From contig CAWFOR010000005.1 of assembly GCA_963817485.1 (NCBI GenBank), positions 248,001 through 312,000 on the forward strand: a stretch of 64,000 nt of DNA, in the 5' to 3' direction. The position numbers were made by a program, and so were the translations under genes. The notes below the pieces were generated by a model. The model was not told the origin of the DNA. It searched no databases and was given only the letters and a program-made list of their open reading frames with translations. This DNA is from Hyphomicrobium_A sp963817485 (GTDB taxonomy: Bacteria > Pseudomonadota > Alphaproteobacteria > Rhizobiales > Hyphomicrobiaceae). Positions 1 through 8,945 of the stretch are shown here, piece by piece (position 1 is the first letter of the stretch; each line of letters opens with the position of its first letter).

Positions 1-359
1 TCGTCGTTGGCGATGACCTCGACCTTCACCCAATCGGTGGCGAACACCTCGCGCGCCATCTGCGCCGTCGTCACGGCCTCCTTCACCGTGCGGCAGCCGG
101 CAGTGTTGGGCAGAAAGCGCACGCCGAGCGACCGCACGAGATCGAGGAAGCGCTCGCCCGAGCGGCCGCGCGCCTGCTCGCGCCGCAGCGATGCCGTCAC
201 GATGCCGGCGCCCGAGGCTTCGACCGCGCGCGAGAGCACGTGCGGGGAGGGGTAACCCGCGGTGCCGAGCAGGAGCCGCGAGGGCAGCGCCACGCCGTAG
301 AGCGTGAGCGCGCCGGAAAGCGCATTGGGGACCACGGCCGGTGGTTCGATTGCGTTCAT
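1..359 (-). CDS. thiG: Thiazole synthase ThiG (N-terminal part, cut by window edge)
   Basis: ThiG builds the thiazole phosphate ring of thiamine from deoxyxylulose phosphate, dehydroglycine and the sulfur carried by ThiS. The minus strand reads from an ATG at 357-359 and stays open to the left edge, giving about 119 of the usual 250-260 residues. The motif LLLGTAGYPS near residue 30 and the stretch VKVEVIAND at the end of the visible part, which holds the Schiff-base lysine, fit the family. The gene starts 11 bases after the thiS stop, so the two are surely cotranscribed. The C-terminal half of the TIM barrel lies outside the window. Confidence 0.92.
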   Translation of the reverse strand, partial: MNAIEPPAVVPNALSGALTLYGVALPSRLLLGTAGYPSPHVLSRAVEASGAGIVTASLRREQARGRSGERFLDLVRSLGVRFLPNTAGCRTVKEAVTTAQMAREVFATDWVKVEVIAND

Positions 360-370
360 GCCTGTTGACC

Positions 371-643
371 TCAGCCGCCGTGACGGGGGGAGACGATCTC
401 GATGCGGTCGCCGCGCTCGATCGCGGTCAGTGTACGCGCGCGCTCGGCCACGAAATCGCCGTTGCGCGCCGTGGCGATGCGCTTGCCCGCGAACCCCAGC
501 TCCGCCACGAGCTCGGCCAGCGTTGCAGCGCAGGTCGCCAGCCTGTCGCCGTTGACGATGATCTCGCGTCCGTTTTCCAGATGCGTGGCCAGGGAGCGCT
601 CCCGCAGTTTTGGTGGCGGCAACAGCCGCCCGCGCCAATTCAA
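371..643 (-). CDS. thiS: Sulfur carrier protein ThiS
   Basis: ThiS is a ubiquitin-fold protein that carries sulfur as a C-terminal thiocarboxylate for ThiG. The product ends in the diagnostic Gly-Gly. The family-like part begins around residue 26 (REIIVNGD) and contains AERARTLTAIERGDRIEIV, the usual last strand. The full frame is 90 residues while ThiS is normally 65-70, so either there is a 25-residue N-terminal extension or translation begins at a non-ATG codon nearer residue 25. I keep the only ATG. It is followed closely by thiG. Confidence 0.85.
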   Translation of the reverse strand: MNWRGRLLPPPKLRERSLATHLENGREIIVNGDRLATCAATLAELVAELGFAGKRIATARNGDFVAERARTLTAIERGDRIEIVSPRHGG

Positions 644-790
644 TAGAATCCGCCCCGAAAGCTCAAGGCGGGAGCCGCCAAAAGGGGCCCATCGCGTTGA
701 CAGTGGTCCGGCGCGAAGTCATGAATATCGGGCTGGGAGGCAGCACATACAAATAAAACAGCCGCACTATTTTGGCTGGGGGGAGGCGCC

Positions 791-1559
791 ATGGCGTCCA
801 CGGGCGTTGAATCGCTGCCGCAGTCGGCTGCGGGGGCGAAAATCCCAGCTCACCGAGGTTCGCGTCTATCCCCACTCGCCCATCCTCTACTGGTGGGTCG
901 TGTGGGTGTATGGGTTCTTCTGCGCGCTGCTCACCTACGCGCAGGGCGAAACCTTCACCATCGGCGGCGGCAAGCCGCTGCTCATCTACCCGGGCGCGTG
1001 GCTCGGCATCTCGTTCACGCTCCTGTTGCTGTTCGTCGCGCTCGCAACGACGGTCAAGGCGCGCGGCATCGCCGCCATCCTCTTGATCCTGCTGCTCATC
1101 GGCGCGGCCGCCGGCACCCAGTTCATCATGAACATCGACGGGCTGTTCAAGACGCCGCCCGCGATCCTCGTGCACATGAATCTCGCTTTCTACATGATGG
1201 TATCGTCGTCCCTGTTCGTCGTCTGGTTCGTCATCATCTTCATCGCCGACCGCCTGAGCTTCTGGCGCTTCCGCGGCGCGCAGATCGAGCGCGTGCAGCG
1301 CTTTGCGAGCATTCTGGGCCGCGCGCCCGAAAGCTACTCGGTCATGCACGTCCGCCTGACGCGCTATTCAGACGACCTGCTCGCACACAAGATCCTCGGG
1401 CTCGGGATCATTGGGCTCGGCACCAGCGACATCGAGGGCAAGATCGCCATTTTCGGCGGCGGCAACGAGCAGTTCCGCATCGAGCACGTGTGGGGCGCCG
1501 CGCGCAGCCTGCGCGAGATCCAGGCGATGATGGGACCGAAGGCCACCGTCGTCACTTAA
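791..1559 (+). CDS. Integral membrane protein of unknown function (one apparent +1 frameshift)
   Basis: I do not recognise this gene. An ATG at 791 is preceded by a strong ribosome-binding site (GGGGGAGG, 781-785 region) and opens a frame (MASTGVESLPQSAAG). The frame then jumps near 832-842, at a G5 or A4 run, into a long frame containing VYPHSPILYWWVVW, three to four hydrophobic helices and a soluble C-terminal domain ending at 1559. Removing one base from the run joins the two into about 255 residues. The C-terminal 90 residues (from about VQRFASILG) are hydrophilic and probably cytoplasmic. It is encoded opposite to the flanking thi genes, so its position does not imply a thiamine role. 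Confidence 0.6.
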
Positions 1560-1566
1560 GGGGCAT

Positions 1567-2571
1567 TCACTCGACGACGAGGATCGGCGCGCGCGCGCGA
1601 CCCGTCGCGAGATAATCGCTCACGGCTGCGGCCAACACCGGCGCCAGCAGAAAGCCATGCCTGTAGGCGCCGTTGACGAAGATGCGCCGGCCACCCTCGC
1701 GCACGATTGCGCGGGGCACGTTGTCGGGGAACGCGGGCCGGACGCCAGCCCCGAGATCGACGATCTGCGCCTCGCCGAATGCCGGATGCACCGCGTAGGC
1801 CGCGCCCAGGAGCTCGAGCGCGGAGCGCACCGTGACAGGGCCGTCGTCCTCGGTCTCGATCACGGTGGCGCCGATCATGAAGCGGCCGTCGCCCCACGGC
1901 ACGATGTAGATCGGCTGGCGCGGGTGCAGGAGCTGGATCGGCCGGCGCAGCGCGATCTCGGCCGATCGCACGATGAGGCGCTCGCCGCGCACGCCGCGCA
2001 GATCGGAAAGCTCGTCGCGGGCCGCAAGTCCGCGGCAGTCGATGACCGTATCGCCGGTCTCGGGTGCGCGATCGGCCCCAAAGACGACCTCGACGCCGGC
2101 GCCGCGTACTTTTCCCAGCATGAACTCCAGCGCGGCCGGAGCCGGCATGTGCGCCTCGTCGGCGAAGAAGAGCGCGGACGGGAAGCGCCCGGCCAGCTCG
2201 GGCTCGAGCTTCTGCAGCCGCTCTGAATCGAGGCGCTCGTGCCCTCGCGTCATCTTTGCAAAGCGGTCGAGCTCGGCTGAATCGCGCGCGGCCGCCACCA
2301 CGAGGCTGCCCGCGCAGACGAGCTGCGGATAGAGCGCACGCCACGCCGCCACGCCCTCGTGGCCGAGCTCGCGCAGCAGCGGCGGCGCCGTCTCCGCCTC
2401 GCGCTCGGGCGCCAGCATCACGCCGCCGTAGAGGCTCGCCGCACGCGCGAACGGCTCCGCGCTCGCTTCGTAGAGCCGCACGCGATGGCCCGCCCGCGCG
2501 AGCGCATAGGCCTGCCACAGACCGAAGCTGCCGGCGCCGAGAACGGTGATGGTGCGGGTGGTCACGGGCAT
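1567..2571 (-). CDS. thiO: Glycine oxidase ThiO
   Basis: ThiO is an FAD-dependent oxidase that turns glycine into dehydroglycine (iminoacetate) for the ThiG reaction. The 334-residue product opens with a dinucleotide-binding Rossmann motif (VLGAGSFGLWQAYALA, residues about 10-25) and ends with the C-terminal DAO-fold motif VNGAYRHGFLLAP. Length and architecture fit the DAO family. It shares strand with thiS and thiG, but the membrane gene at 791-1559 lies between them on the other strand, so the three may not form one transcript. No THI-box (TPP) element was seen upstream. Confidence 0.85.
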   Translation of the reverse strand: MPVTTRTITVLGAGSFGLWQAYALARAGHRVRLYEASAEPFARAASLYGGVMLAPEREAETAPPLLRELGHEGVAAWRALYPQLVCAGSLVVAAARDSAELDRFAKMTRGHERLDSERLQKLEPELAGRFPSALFFADEAHMPAPAALEFMLGKVRGAGVEVVFGADRAPETGDTVIDCRGLAARDELSDLRGVRGERLIVRSAEIALRRPIQLLHPRQPIYIVPWGDGRFMIGATVIETEDDGPVTVRSALELLGAAYAVHPAFGEAQIVDLGAGVRPAFPDNVPRAIVREGGRRIFVNGAYRHGFLLAPVLAAAVSDYLATGRARAPILVVE

Positions 2572-2605
2572 GCTCTCTTCCAGTTCGTGCGAGACATATA
2601 CGTCT

Positions 2606-2860
2606 TACCCCCTCACCCCAACCCTCTCCCCGTCCATGCGAAGCATGGCTACGCCATGACGGGGAGAGGGGACTTGTTGAGCCAGTGGCTGCGCGAACGT
2701 CCCTGACTTTACCTCTTCGGTCCATGCGGAGGTCCATACGAAGCATGGCTCCGCCATGACGCTACGCCATGACGGGAGAGGTGCAGCACCGCCACATCAC
2801 CTCTCCCGGGGGGAGAGGTCGGGCCGGCATGCCCAGCATGGAGGGCCGGGTGAGGGGTTT
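2606..2860. repeat. Intergenic REP-like palindromic repeats
   Basis: The 317-base gap between thiO and ggt holds no gene. It contains two palindromic units built from CCCCTCACCC and CTCTCCC paired with GGGAGAGG. The first is at about 2606-2671 and the second at about 2800-2858. Each has a central hairpin around CCATGC/GCATGG. A short piece with GAAGCATGGCT/CGCCATGACG is repeated at 2641-2660 and 2740-2775. The same family recurs inside dnaE2 (8303-8450) and at 63078-63114. Confidence 0.65.
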
Positions 2861-2888
2861 CGAGCCGTAAAGGTGATCACGCGGCCCC

Positions 2889-4643
2889 TCAGTCGCCCAA
2901 TGCGGCGCCCTCACGGCGAGCATCGGCGCCGCCTTCGAGCCGGCTCCCGCGCCGCACGATGACGTGGGTGCCGGAGCTCATGTCGTCCGGCACGATGCGG
3001 TGCCCGAAGGCCCTCAACCCGAGCGCCGGCCAGATCGCGGCGCGGTCGAGCTCGATCTCGAAACCGTCGCCCTGGCTGCCAAAGTTCAACAGGTCCGCCG
3101 CTGCCTGCGCGTCCATGCCCCAGTCGATGAGCGCAACGAGCGTCTTCACCACGAAAAGGATGATGCGGCCGCCGCCGGGCGAGCCGAGTACGGCCATGAC
3201 ACGGCCGGCGTCGTCGAGCACGATCGTCGGAGCCATGGAGGAGCGCGGGCGCTTGCCCGCCGCGACCGCGTTGGCGACGGGCTGGCCGTCGGCGTCGACC
3301 GGCACAAAGGAGAAATCGGTGAGCTCGTTGTTGAGCAGGAAACCCGCGGCCCAGTTGTGCGAGCCGAACCCACCTTCGATCGTCGTCGTCATCGCGAGCG
3401 CGTTGCCGTCATCGTCGATGATGGAAATGTGGCTCGTCCCGGCGCGCTCGCGCGTGGCATCACTCCCGAACGGTTGCCGGGCCGCGCCGGGGGGAACGCC
3501 CGCCTTCGGCCTCTCCATCGCGTGCAGCGGATCGATCAGCGCACGGCGCTCGGCGAGGTATTGCGGATCGAGCAGCCCTTCGGGGATCGCCACGAAATCG
3601 GGATCGGCGAGATAGCGGTTGCGGTCGGCGTACGCGAGCTTCTCGGCTTCCGCAATGAGATGCATCGCCTGCGGCTGCAGCGCGGCGGCGCGGCCCTTGC
3701 CGAGGTCGAACGGCTCCAGAAGGGTCAGCGTCTGCGCCACCGTGAGACCGCCCGAAGAGGGTGGGCCAACGCTGCAGACTTTATTGCCGCGATAGCCGAA
3801 GCACACCGGCGTGCGCTCCTTCACCGCGTAGCCCGCGAGGTCCTGCAGCGTCATGCCGCCGGCCGCGGTCGGTGCTTCAGCGACCGCCTTTACGATCGCC
3901 TCGGCGACGGGGCCCTCGTAGAAGCCGCGCGCGCCTTCGGCCGCGATGCGCTTCAGCGTGGCGGCAAGCTCGGGGTTCTTGAGCACATAGCCGATGGGCC
4001 AGGCATTCCCGGTGCCGGTGAAGAAATAGCGCCGCGCCTCCGGCACGAAGCTCTCGGGGCCTGCCGCCCGCAGAAGTAGATGCAGCCTCGGCGACACCTC
4101 AAAGCCGGTCTCGGCGAGGCGGATCGCCGGCTCGAACAGGCGCGCCCACGGCAGGCGCCCGTAGCGCTCGTGCACGGTCTCCATCAGGCGCACGATGCCC
4201 GGCACGCCGATGCTGAGGCCAGAGCGCACGGCGGTCTGGAACGGCATCGGCTTGCCTTCGATGAGGAAGCGATCGGGTGTGGCGGAGGCGGGCGCGGTCT
4301 CGCGCGCATCGAACGACGTGAGCTCGGATTTGCCGGCGTCCCAGTAGAGCACGAAGGCACCGCCGCCGAGCCCGCTCGACTGCGGCTCGACGAGGTTGAG
4401 CACGAGCTGCACGGCGATCGCGGCATCGACGGCTGAGCCGCCCGCACGCAGGATCTCGCGGCCGGCGTCCGCCGCGTAGCGGCTGGCAGCGGAGACCATG
4501 TGGCGCTCGGCGAAGGCGAGCGTCCGCGAGGTGGAGTCGGTTGCCGCCTCGGGCGCACTGCCCAGATCCTGCGCCGCCGCCGGATGTCCAAGGACGAGCG
4601 CGGCGAATGCCGCTAGCAGCAGCGCGAGAGAGGGCGCACGCAT
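2889..4643 (-). CDS. ggt: Gamma-glutamyltransferase (periplasmic)
   Basis: This N-terminal-nucleophile hydrolase cleaves or transfers the gamma-glutamyl group of glutathione and related amides; a precursor cuts itself into large and small subunits. The catalytic threonine is in the motif GTSH at about residue 401, followed by the small-subunit signature with TTTIEGGFGS. RPRSSMAPT and PGGGRI supply substrate-binding loops. I chose the ATG at 4643 because it places a classic signal peptide (LALLLAAFAALVL, then AAAQ) at the very start, giving 584 residues. Upstream ATGs at 4694 and 4778 are also in frame. It is divergent from the following cupin gene. Confidence 0.9.
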   Translation of the reverse strand: MRAPSLALLLAAFAALVLGHPAAAQDLGSAPEAATDSTSRTLAFAERHMVSAASRYAADAGREILRAGGSAVDAAIAVQLVLNLVEPQSSGLGGGAFVLYWDAGKSELTSFDARETAPASATPDRFLIEGKPMPFQTAVRSGLSIGVPGIVRLMETVHERYGRLPWARLFEPAIRLAETGFEVSPRLHLLLRAAGPESFVPEARRYFFTGTGNAWPIGYVLKNPELAATLKRIAAEGARGFYEGPVAEAIVKAVAEAPTAAGGMTLQDLAGYAVKERTPVCFGYRGNKVCSVGPPSSGGLTVAQTLTLLEPFDLGKGRAAALQPQAMHLIAEAEKLAYADRNRYLADPDFVAIPEGLLDPQYLAERRALIDPLHAMERPKAGVPPGAARQPFGSDATRERAGTSHISIIDDDGNALAMTTTIEGGFGSHNWAAGFLLNNELTDFSFVPVDADGQPVANAVAAGKRPRSSMAPTIVLDDAGRVMAVLGSPGGGRIILFVVKTLVALIDWGMDAQAAADLLNFGSQGDGFEIELDRAAIWPALGLRAFGHRIVPDDMSSGTHVIVRRGSRLEGGADARREGAALGD

Positions 4644-4853
4644 GAGCCCGCTCGGGGTACGCGCGGGCCGGCTCCTGGGGGCGGGAATGGGCATCGATAT
4701 CCGTTGCTGCCAGAGCGGCCGGGAAGGTCGCCCTTTATCGGGGCCGAGCGGCTCGCTGTCGAGCCCGGGCGGCGGCATCCTAGGCCGGCGTTAACTGCGC
4801 GTCTGCTTTGCTCACGCGAGAAGCCCCCGCGCTCCCCATCCAGAAGGTCACCC

Positions 4854-5345
4854 ATGCTTTCCGCACCGACGCAGCGACTGTCGAGGCGTGCCGCGCTCGC
4901 CGCGCCGCCGTTCCTGCTCGCGCTCGCCATCCTTGTGGGCTCGAGCTATCGCGCGGCAACGCGCGAGGAGGCCGCCTCCCTGCTCAGCACCGGCGAGACC
5001 GTGCTCGGCCAGACTATCTCCTATCCCGCCGGCAAGCCGGCCAAGGTAACGGCGGCGATCATCACCATGCTGCCAGGCGAGGCGACCGGCTGGCACCAGC
5101 ACGACGTTCCGATGTTCGACTACATCCTCGAGGGCGAGGTCACTGTCGACTACGGCGCGCAGGGCACGCGCGTCTATCGCACCGGGGAAGCGGTCATGGA
5201 GGCGATCGCCGTGGCCCACAACGGCCGCAACACCGGCTCGGGGCCGGCGCGCATCCTCGCGGTATTCATGGGCGCCGACGGGGTGTCCAATACGGTGATG
5301 CTGAAGGGCGATGCCTCGGTGCCGGTGCAGCCGCCGCCTCAGTGA
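4854..5345 (+). CDS. Membrane-anchored or exported single-cupin protein
   Basis: A 163-residue product with an N-terminal hydrophobic segment (residues about 14-30, FLLALAILVGSS), so probably exported or anchored. A single cupin barrel follows: GEATGWHQHDVPMFDYILEG gives the first cupin motif with its metal-binding histidines and glutamate, and the second motif lies around VMEAIAVAHNGRN. The ATG at 4854 is preceded by AGAAGGTC. The enzyme activity, if any, cannot be told. The 3' end overlaps the convergent dnaE2 end by seven bases. Confidence 0.8.
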   Translation: MLSAPTQRLSRRAALAAPPFLLALAILVGSSYRAATREEAASLLSTGETVLGQTISYPAGKPAKVTAAIITMLPGEATGWHQHDVPMFDYILEGEVTVDYGAQGTRVYRTGEAVMEAIAVAHNGRNTGSGPARILAVFMGADGVSNTVMLKGDASVPVQPPPQ

Positions 5346-8300
5346 AAATCGCGCGACTTGGGGACGATTCGCGCTTCGCGCGACTTGGGGATGATGCGCG
5401 CATCTCGTGGGTGCGTGAGGCGCGGGTCGCGCGGCGTCTGCGACCAGCGCGGGTGCCCGTTGTGCAGGCCTGGCTGCTCGGCACGGATGTCGGGGCTCTT
5501 CACGTGGTCGGCGTTGGCGAGCGGCGCCTTCATCTCGGGCCCGTGCTCGGATAGGAGCGCCAGCCAGTCGCTGCGGTCCTCCAGCCGCTGCGAGACCACG
5601 TGGATGATGTCCTCGTGGCGCTGGATGCGCCCGTGGATGACGATGAGGCGCGCGCCCATGACGACCTTGCGGAAGCGCTCCAGCGTCTTCGGCCAGACCA
5701 CCGCGTTGGCGATGCCGGTCTCGTCCTCGACGGTCATAAACACGACGCCCTTGGCCGAGCCGGGGCGCTGGCGCACGAGCACGACGCCAGCAACGGAGAC
5801 GTAGGCGCCGTCCTTGACGCTACGCAGCTCGTCGCAGGACAGGATGCGCGGGGCCCTTTTGCGGGACGGCGTCGCAGAATCCGAATGTGGTTGATTGAGA
5901 TGCGCGCGCAGGAAGCTCATGGGGTGCGCTTTGAGCGAGAGCCGCAGCGTCTGGTAGTCGTTGACGACATGCTCCGATAGCGGCATCGCGGGCAGCGCGA
6001 CCTCGGGCTCGAGGCCGGCTTCGCGCGTCTCGCTCCAGGAAAAGAGCGGCAGCGGCTCGACGGAGCCTAGCGCCTTCACCTCCCACAGGGCCTGGCGGCG
6101 GTCGAGGCCGAGCGAGCGGAAGGCATCGGCGGCCGCGAGCTTCCCCAGCGTCGCGAGCCGCACGCGGGCGCGCAGCCACAGGTCGTGCGTATGCGCGAAT
6201 GGGCGCGCGGCGACGATCTTGTTCGCCTCCTCCTCCGGCAGGCCGTCGATCTGGCGCAGACCGAGGCGCAGTGCCGGCCGGCTGCCTGACGCCGCCGGCT
6301 CCAGCGTGCAGTCCCAATCGGAGAGGTTCACGTCGACTTCCCGCGCTTCGACGCCGTGCAGCTGAGCGTCGCGCACGATCTGCGCCGGCGCGTAGAAGCC
6401 CATCGGCTGCGAGTTCAAGAGCGCCGCCGCGAACGCTGCCGGGTGGTGGCACTTGATCCACGCCGACACGTAGACGAGGTGGGCGAAGCTCGCGGCGTGG
6501 CTTTCTGGAAAACCATATTCGCCGAAGCCCTTGATCTGGTTGAAGCAGCGCTGCGCGAAGTCTTGGGCATAGCCGCGCGCGACCATGCGCGTGACCATCT
6601 TCTCCTCCAGCAGCCCGATGGTGCCGCGGCGGCGGAAGGTCGCCATGGCCTTCCTCAGCTCGTTGACCTCGGCGTCGGAGAACTTCGCCGCGACGAGCGC
6701 GATGCGCATCGCCTGCTCCTGGAACAGCGGCACGCCCTTGGTCTTGCCGAGGATGTTCTCCAGCTCGTTCTTGGGCCCATGTGCGGGCGAAGGCGACGGG
6801 TAATGCTCGGGCTCCACGCCGGAGCGGCGGCGCAGGTAAGGGTGCACCATGTCGCCCTGGATGGGTCCCGGGCGCACGATCGCCACCTCGATGACGAGGT
6901 CGTAGAAGCAGCGCGGCTTCAGGCGCGGCAGCATGTTCATCTGCGCGCGGCTCTCGACCTGGAACACGCCGATCGAATCCGCGCGGCACAGCATGTCGTA
7001 GACGGCTGCGTCCTCGCGCGGCAGCGAGGCGAGCGTCAGGCTCTTGCCCTCGTGCTTCTCTATGAGATCGAAGGCGCGGCGGATGCAGGTGAGCATGCCG
7101 AGGCCCAGAACGTCGACCTTCAAAAGCCCGAGCGCGGCGATGTCGTCCTTGTCCCACTCGATGAAGGTGCGGTCCTGCATGGCCGCGTTGCCGACGGGGA
7201 CGACCTCGACCAGCGGCCCGCGGGTCAGCACGAAGCCGCCGACGTGCTGGGAGAGGTGGCGCGGGAAGCCCATCAGCTCGTGCGTCAATTCGAGCACGGC
7301 CGTGAGCAGCGGATCGGCAGGGTCGAGGCCCGCGGCGCGCACATGCTTTTCGGGCAGCTCGCCGCCGCTCGTCGTGCCCCAGACCATGCCGGCGAGCGCG
7401 GCAGACGGTGTCCTCCGATAGCCCCATGGCCTTGCCGACGTCGCGCACGGCCGAGCGTGCGCGGTAGGAGATGACGGTCGCCGCGATGCCGGCGCGGTCG
7501 CGGCCGTAGCGGGCGTAGATGTACTGGATCACCTCCTCGCGCCGCTCGTGCTCGAAATCGACGTCGATGTCGGGCGGCTCCTTGCGCTCGGGCGAGACGA
7601 AGCGCTCAAACAGCAGGTCGATCTCGGTGGGGTTCACGGCGGTGATGGCGAGGCAGTAGCAGACGGCGGAGTTCGCCGCCGAGCCGCGGCCCTGGCACAG
7701 GATCTCCTGCGAGCGCGCATAGCGCACGATGTCGTGCACGGTGAGGAAGTAGGGCGCGTAGTTGAGCTCCGCGATCAGCTCTAATTCACGCGTGATGAGG
7801 GCGCGCACCTTGTCCGGGATGCCGTCGGGAAAGCGCCAGCGCGCGCCTTCCCAGGCGAGGTCTTCCAGGTGCGCTTGCGGGGTCTTGCCGGGGGGCGTGG
7901 GCTCGTCGGGGTACTCGTAGACGAGCTCATCGAGCGAGAAGGTGCAGGCCTCCATGATCTGAACCGTGCGGGCGATGGCGGCTGCGTGGCCCCGGAACAG
8001 GCGCGCCATCTCGGAAGCGCGCTTGAGGTGGCGCTCGGCGTTGGCTTCGAGCCGCAGGCCGGCTTCACCGATGGTGGTGCCCTCGCGCACGCAGGAGAGC
8101 ACGTCCTGCAGCGCGCGGCGGTGGGGCGCGTGATAGAGCACGTCGCCGGTGGCAACGAGCGGCGTCGCGTAGCGATCCGCGAGCGCGGCAAGGGCGGCGA
8201 TGCGCGCGCGGTCGTCGCCGCGATAGGTGTGGCTCGCGGCGAGATAGAGCGGGCTGTCGCCAAGCGCCGCTTTCACGCGCCGCAGATCACCTTCGAAGGC

Positions 8301-8945
8301 CCCGTCCCCTCTCCCCATGCTTCTTGGCTGGGGGGGGTTAGGGTGAGGGGCAGAAACTCGCTCCGGCGCAAGCGGCTGCCCCTCACGTCTCGGCGAAGCC
8401 GAGCTCCGCTCGGACCCCTCTCCCCGCGCGGAAGACGCGCGGGGAGAGGGAGACCGGCCGCGGAACGGAAGGACGGCGGTGGAGCGCGGTTCCTCGGCGT
8501 TGGCCGGAGCGGCAGCCTCGCGCCAGTCCCAATTGTCGGGCGCGTGCGCGATGAAGATCTGGCCCTCGGCGTGGCTCGCGACGTCGTCGAGATAAAGCGT
8601 GCACTGGCCCTTCTCGGCGCGCATCTGACCGAGCGAGAGGAGCCGCGACAGCCGCCCGTAGGCTGCGCGGTCGCGCGGCAGGCACAGCAAGCTCGGGCCA
8701 TCCTGCAGGTCGAGCCGCGCGCCGATGATCAGCCGCAGCCCCACCTCCTTCGCCGCGAGGTGCGCGCGTACGACGCCCGCGAGCGTATTGCGGTCGGTGA
8801 CCGCGATCGCGTCGAGGCCCAGCGCCTTCGCCTGCGCAACGAGCTCCTCCCCGTGCGAGGCGCCACGCAGGAAAGAGAAGTTGGTCGTGACCTGCAGCTC
8901 GGCGTAACGCGGCACGATGCTCGAACCTTTTGCAGCTTCAGCCAA
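5339..8945 (-). CDS. dnaE2: Error-prone DNA polymerase DnaE2 (one apparent +1 frameshift)
   Basis: DnaE2 is the C-family polymerase of the alphaproteobacterial mutasome; with ImuA and ImuB it performs damage-induced translesion synthesis. The N-terminus has the PHP domain (ELQVTTNFSFLRGASH; VTDRNTLAG), then the polymerase core with DPPDIDVDFEHERR-like PPDIDVDFE, and a C-terminal OB fold. The frame breaks near 7403: SEDTV in one frame must join AALAGMVW in the next, and dropping one base restores it. The start is either a TTG at 8945, overlapping the imuB stop, or a GTG at 8915 (MPRYAELQV), which better matches the family. The roughly 1190 residues exceed the usual 1050-1100 because of a repeat-derived insert at about 8300-8500. 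Confidence 0.9.
8303..8460. repeat. REP-like repeats inserted in frame within dnaE2
   Basis: The coding strand of dnaE2 carries two palindromic units of the same family as the intergenic repeats at 2606-2860. One is built on CCCCTCTCCCC...GGGGTTAGGGTGAGGGG (about 8303-8345) and the other on CCCCTCTCCCC...GGGGAGAGGG (about 8416-8452), with a short GCGAAGCCGAGCTCCGCTCG hairpin between. They are translated as low-complexity sequence (APHPNPPQP, SPSPRASSARGEG) with no stop codon. Confidence 0.7.

Noticed and set aside
402..900. Long open frame upstream of the membrane protein in its own frame
   Set aside because: It reads through the thiS antisense strand with Arg/Ser-rich shadow sequence. The ribosome-binding site points to the ATG at 791 plus a one-base shift instead.
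2572..2880. Possible TPP riboswitch ahead of thiO
   Set aside because: No CTGAGA/THI-box core was found on the minus strand; the gap is filled by REP-like palindromes.
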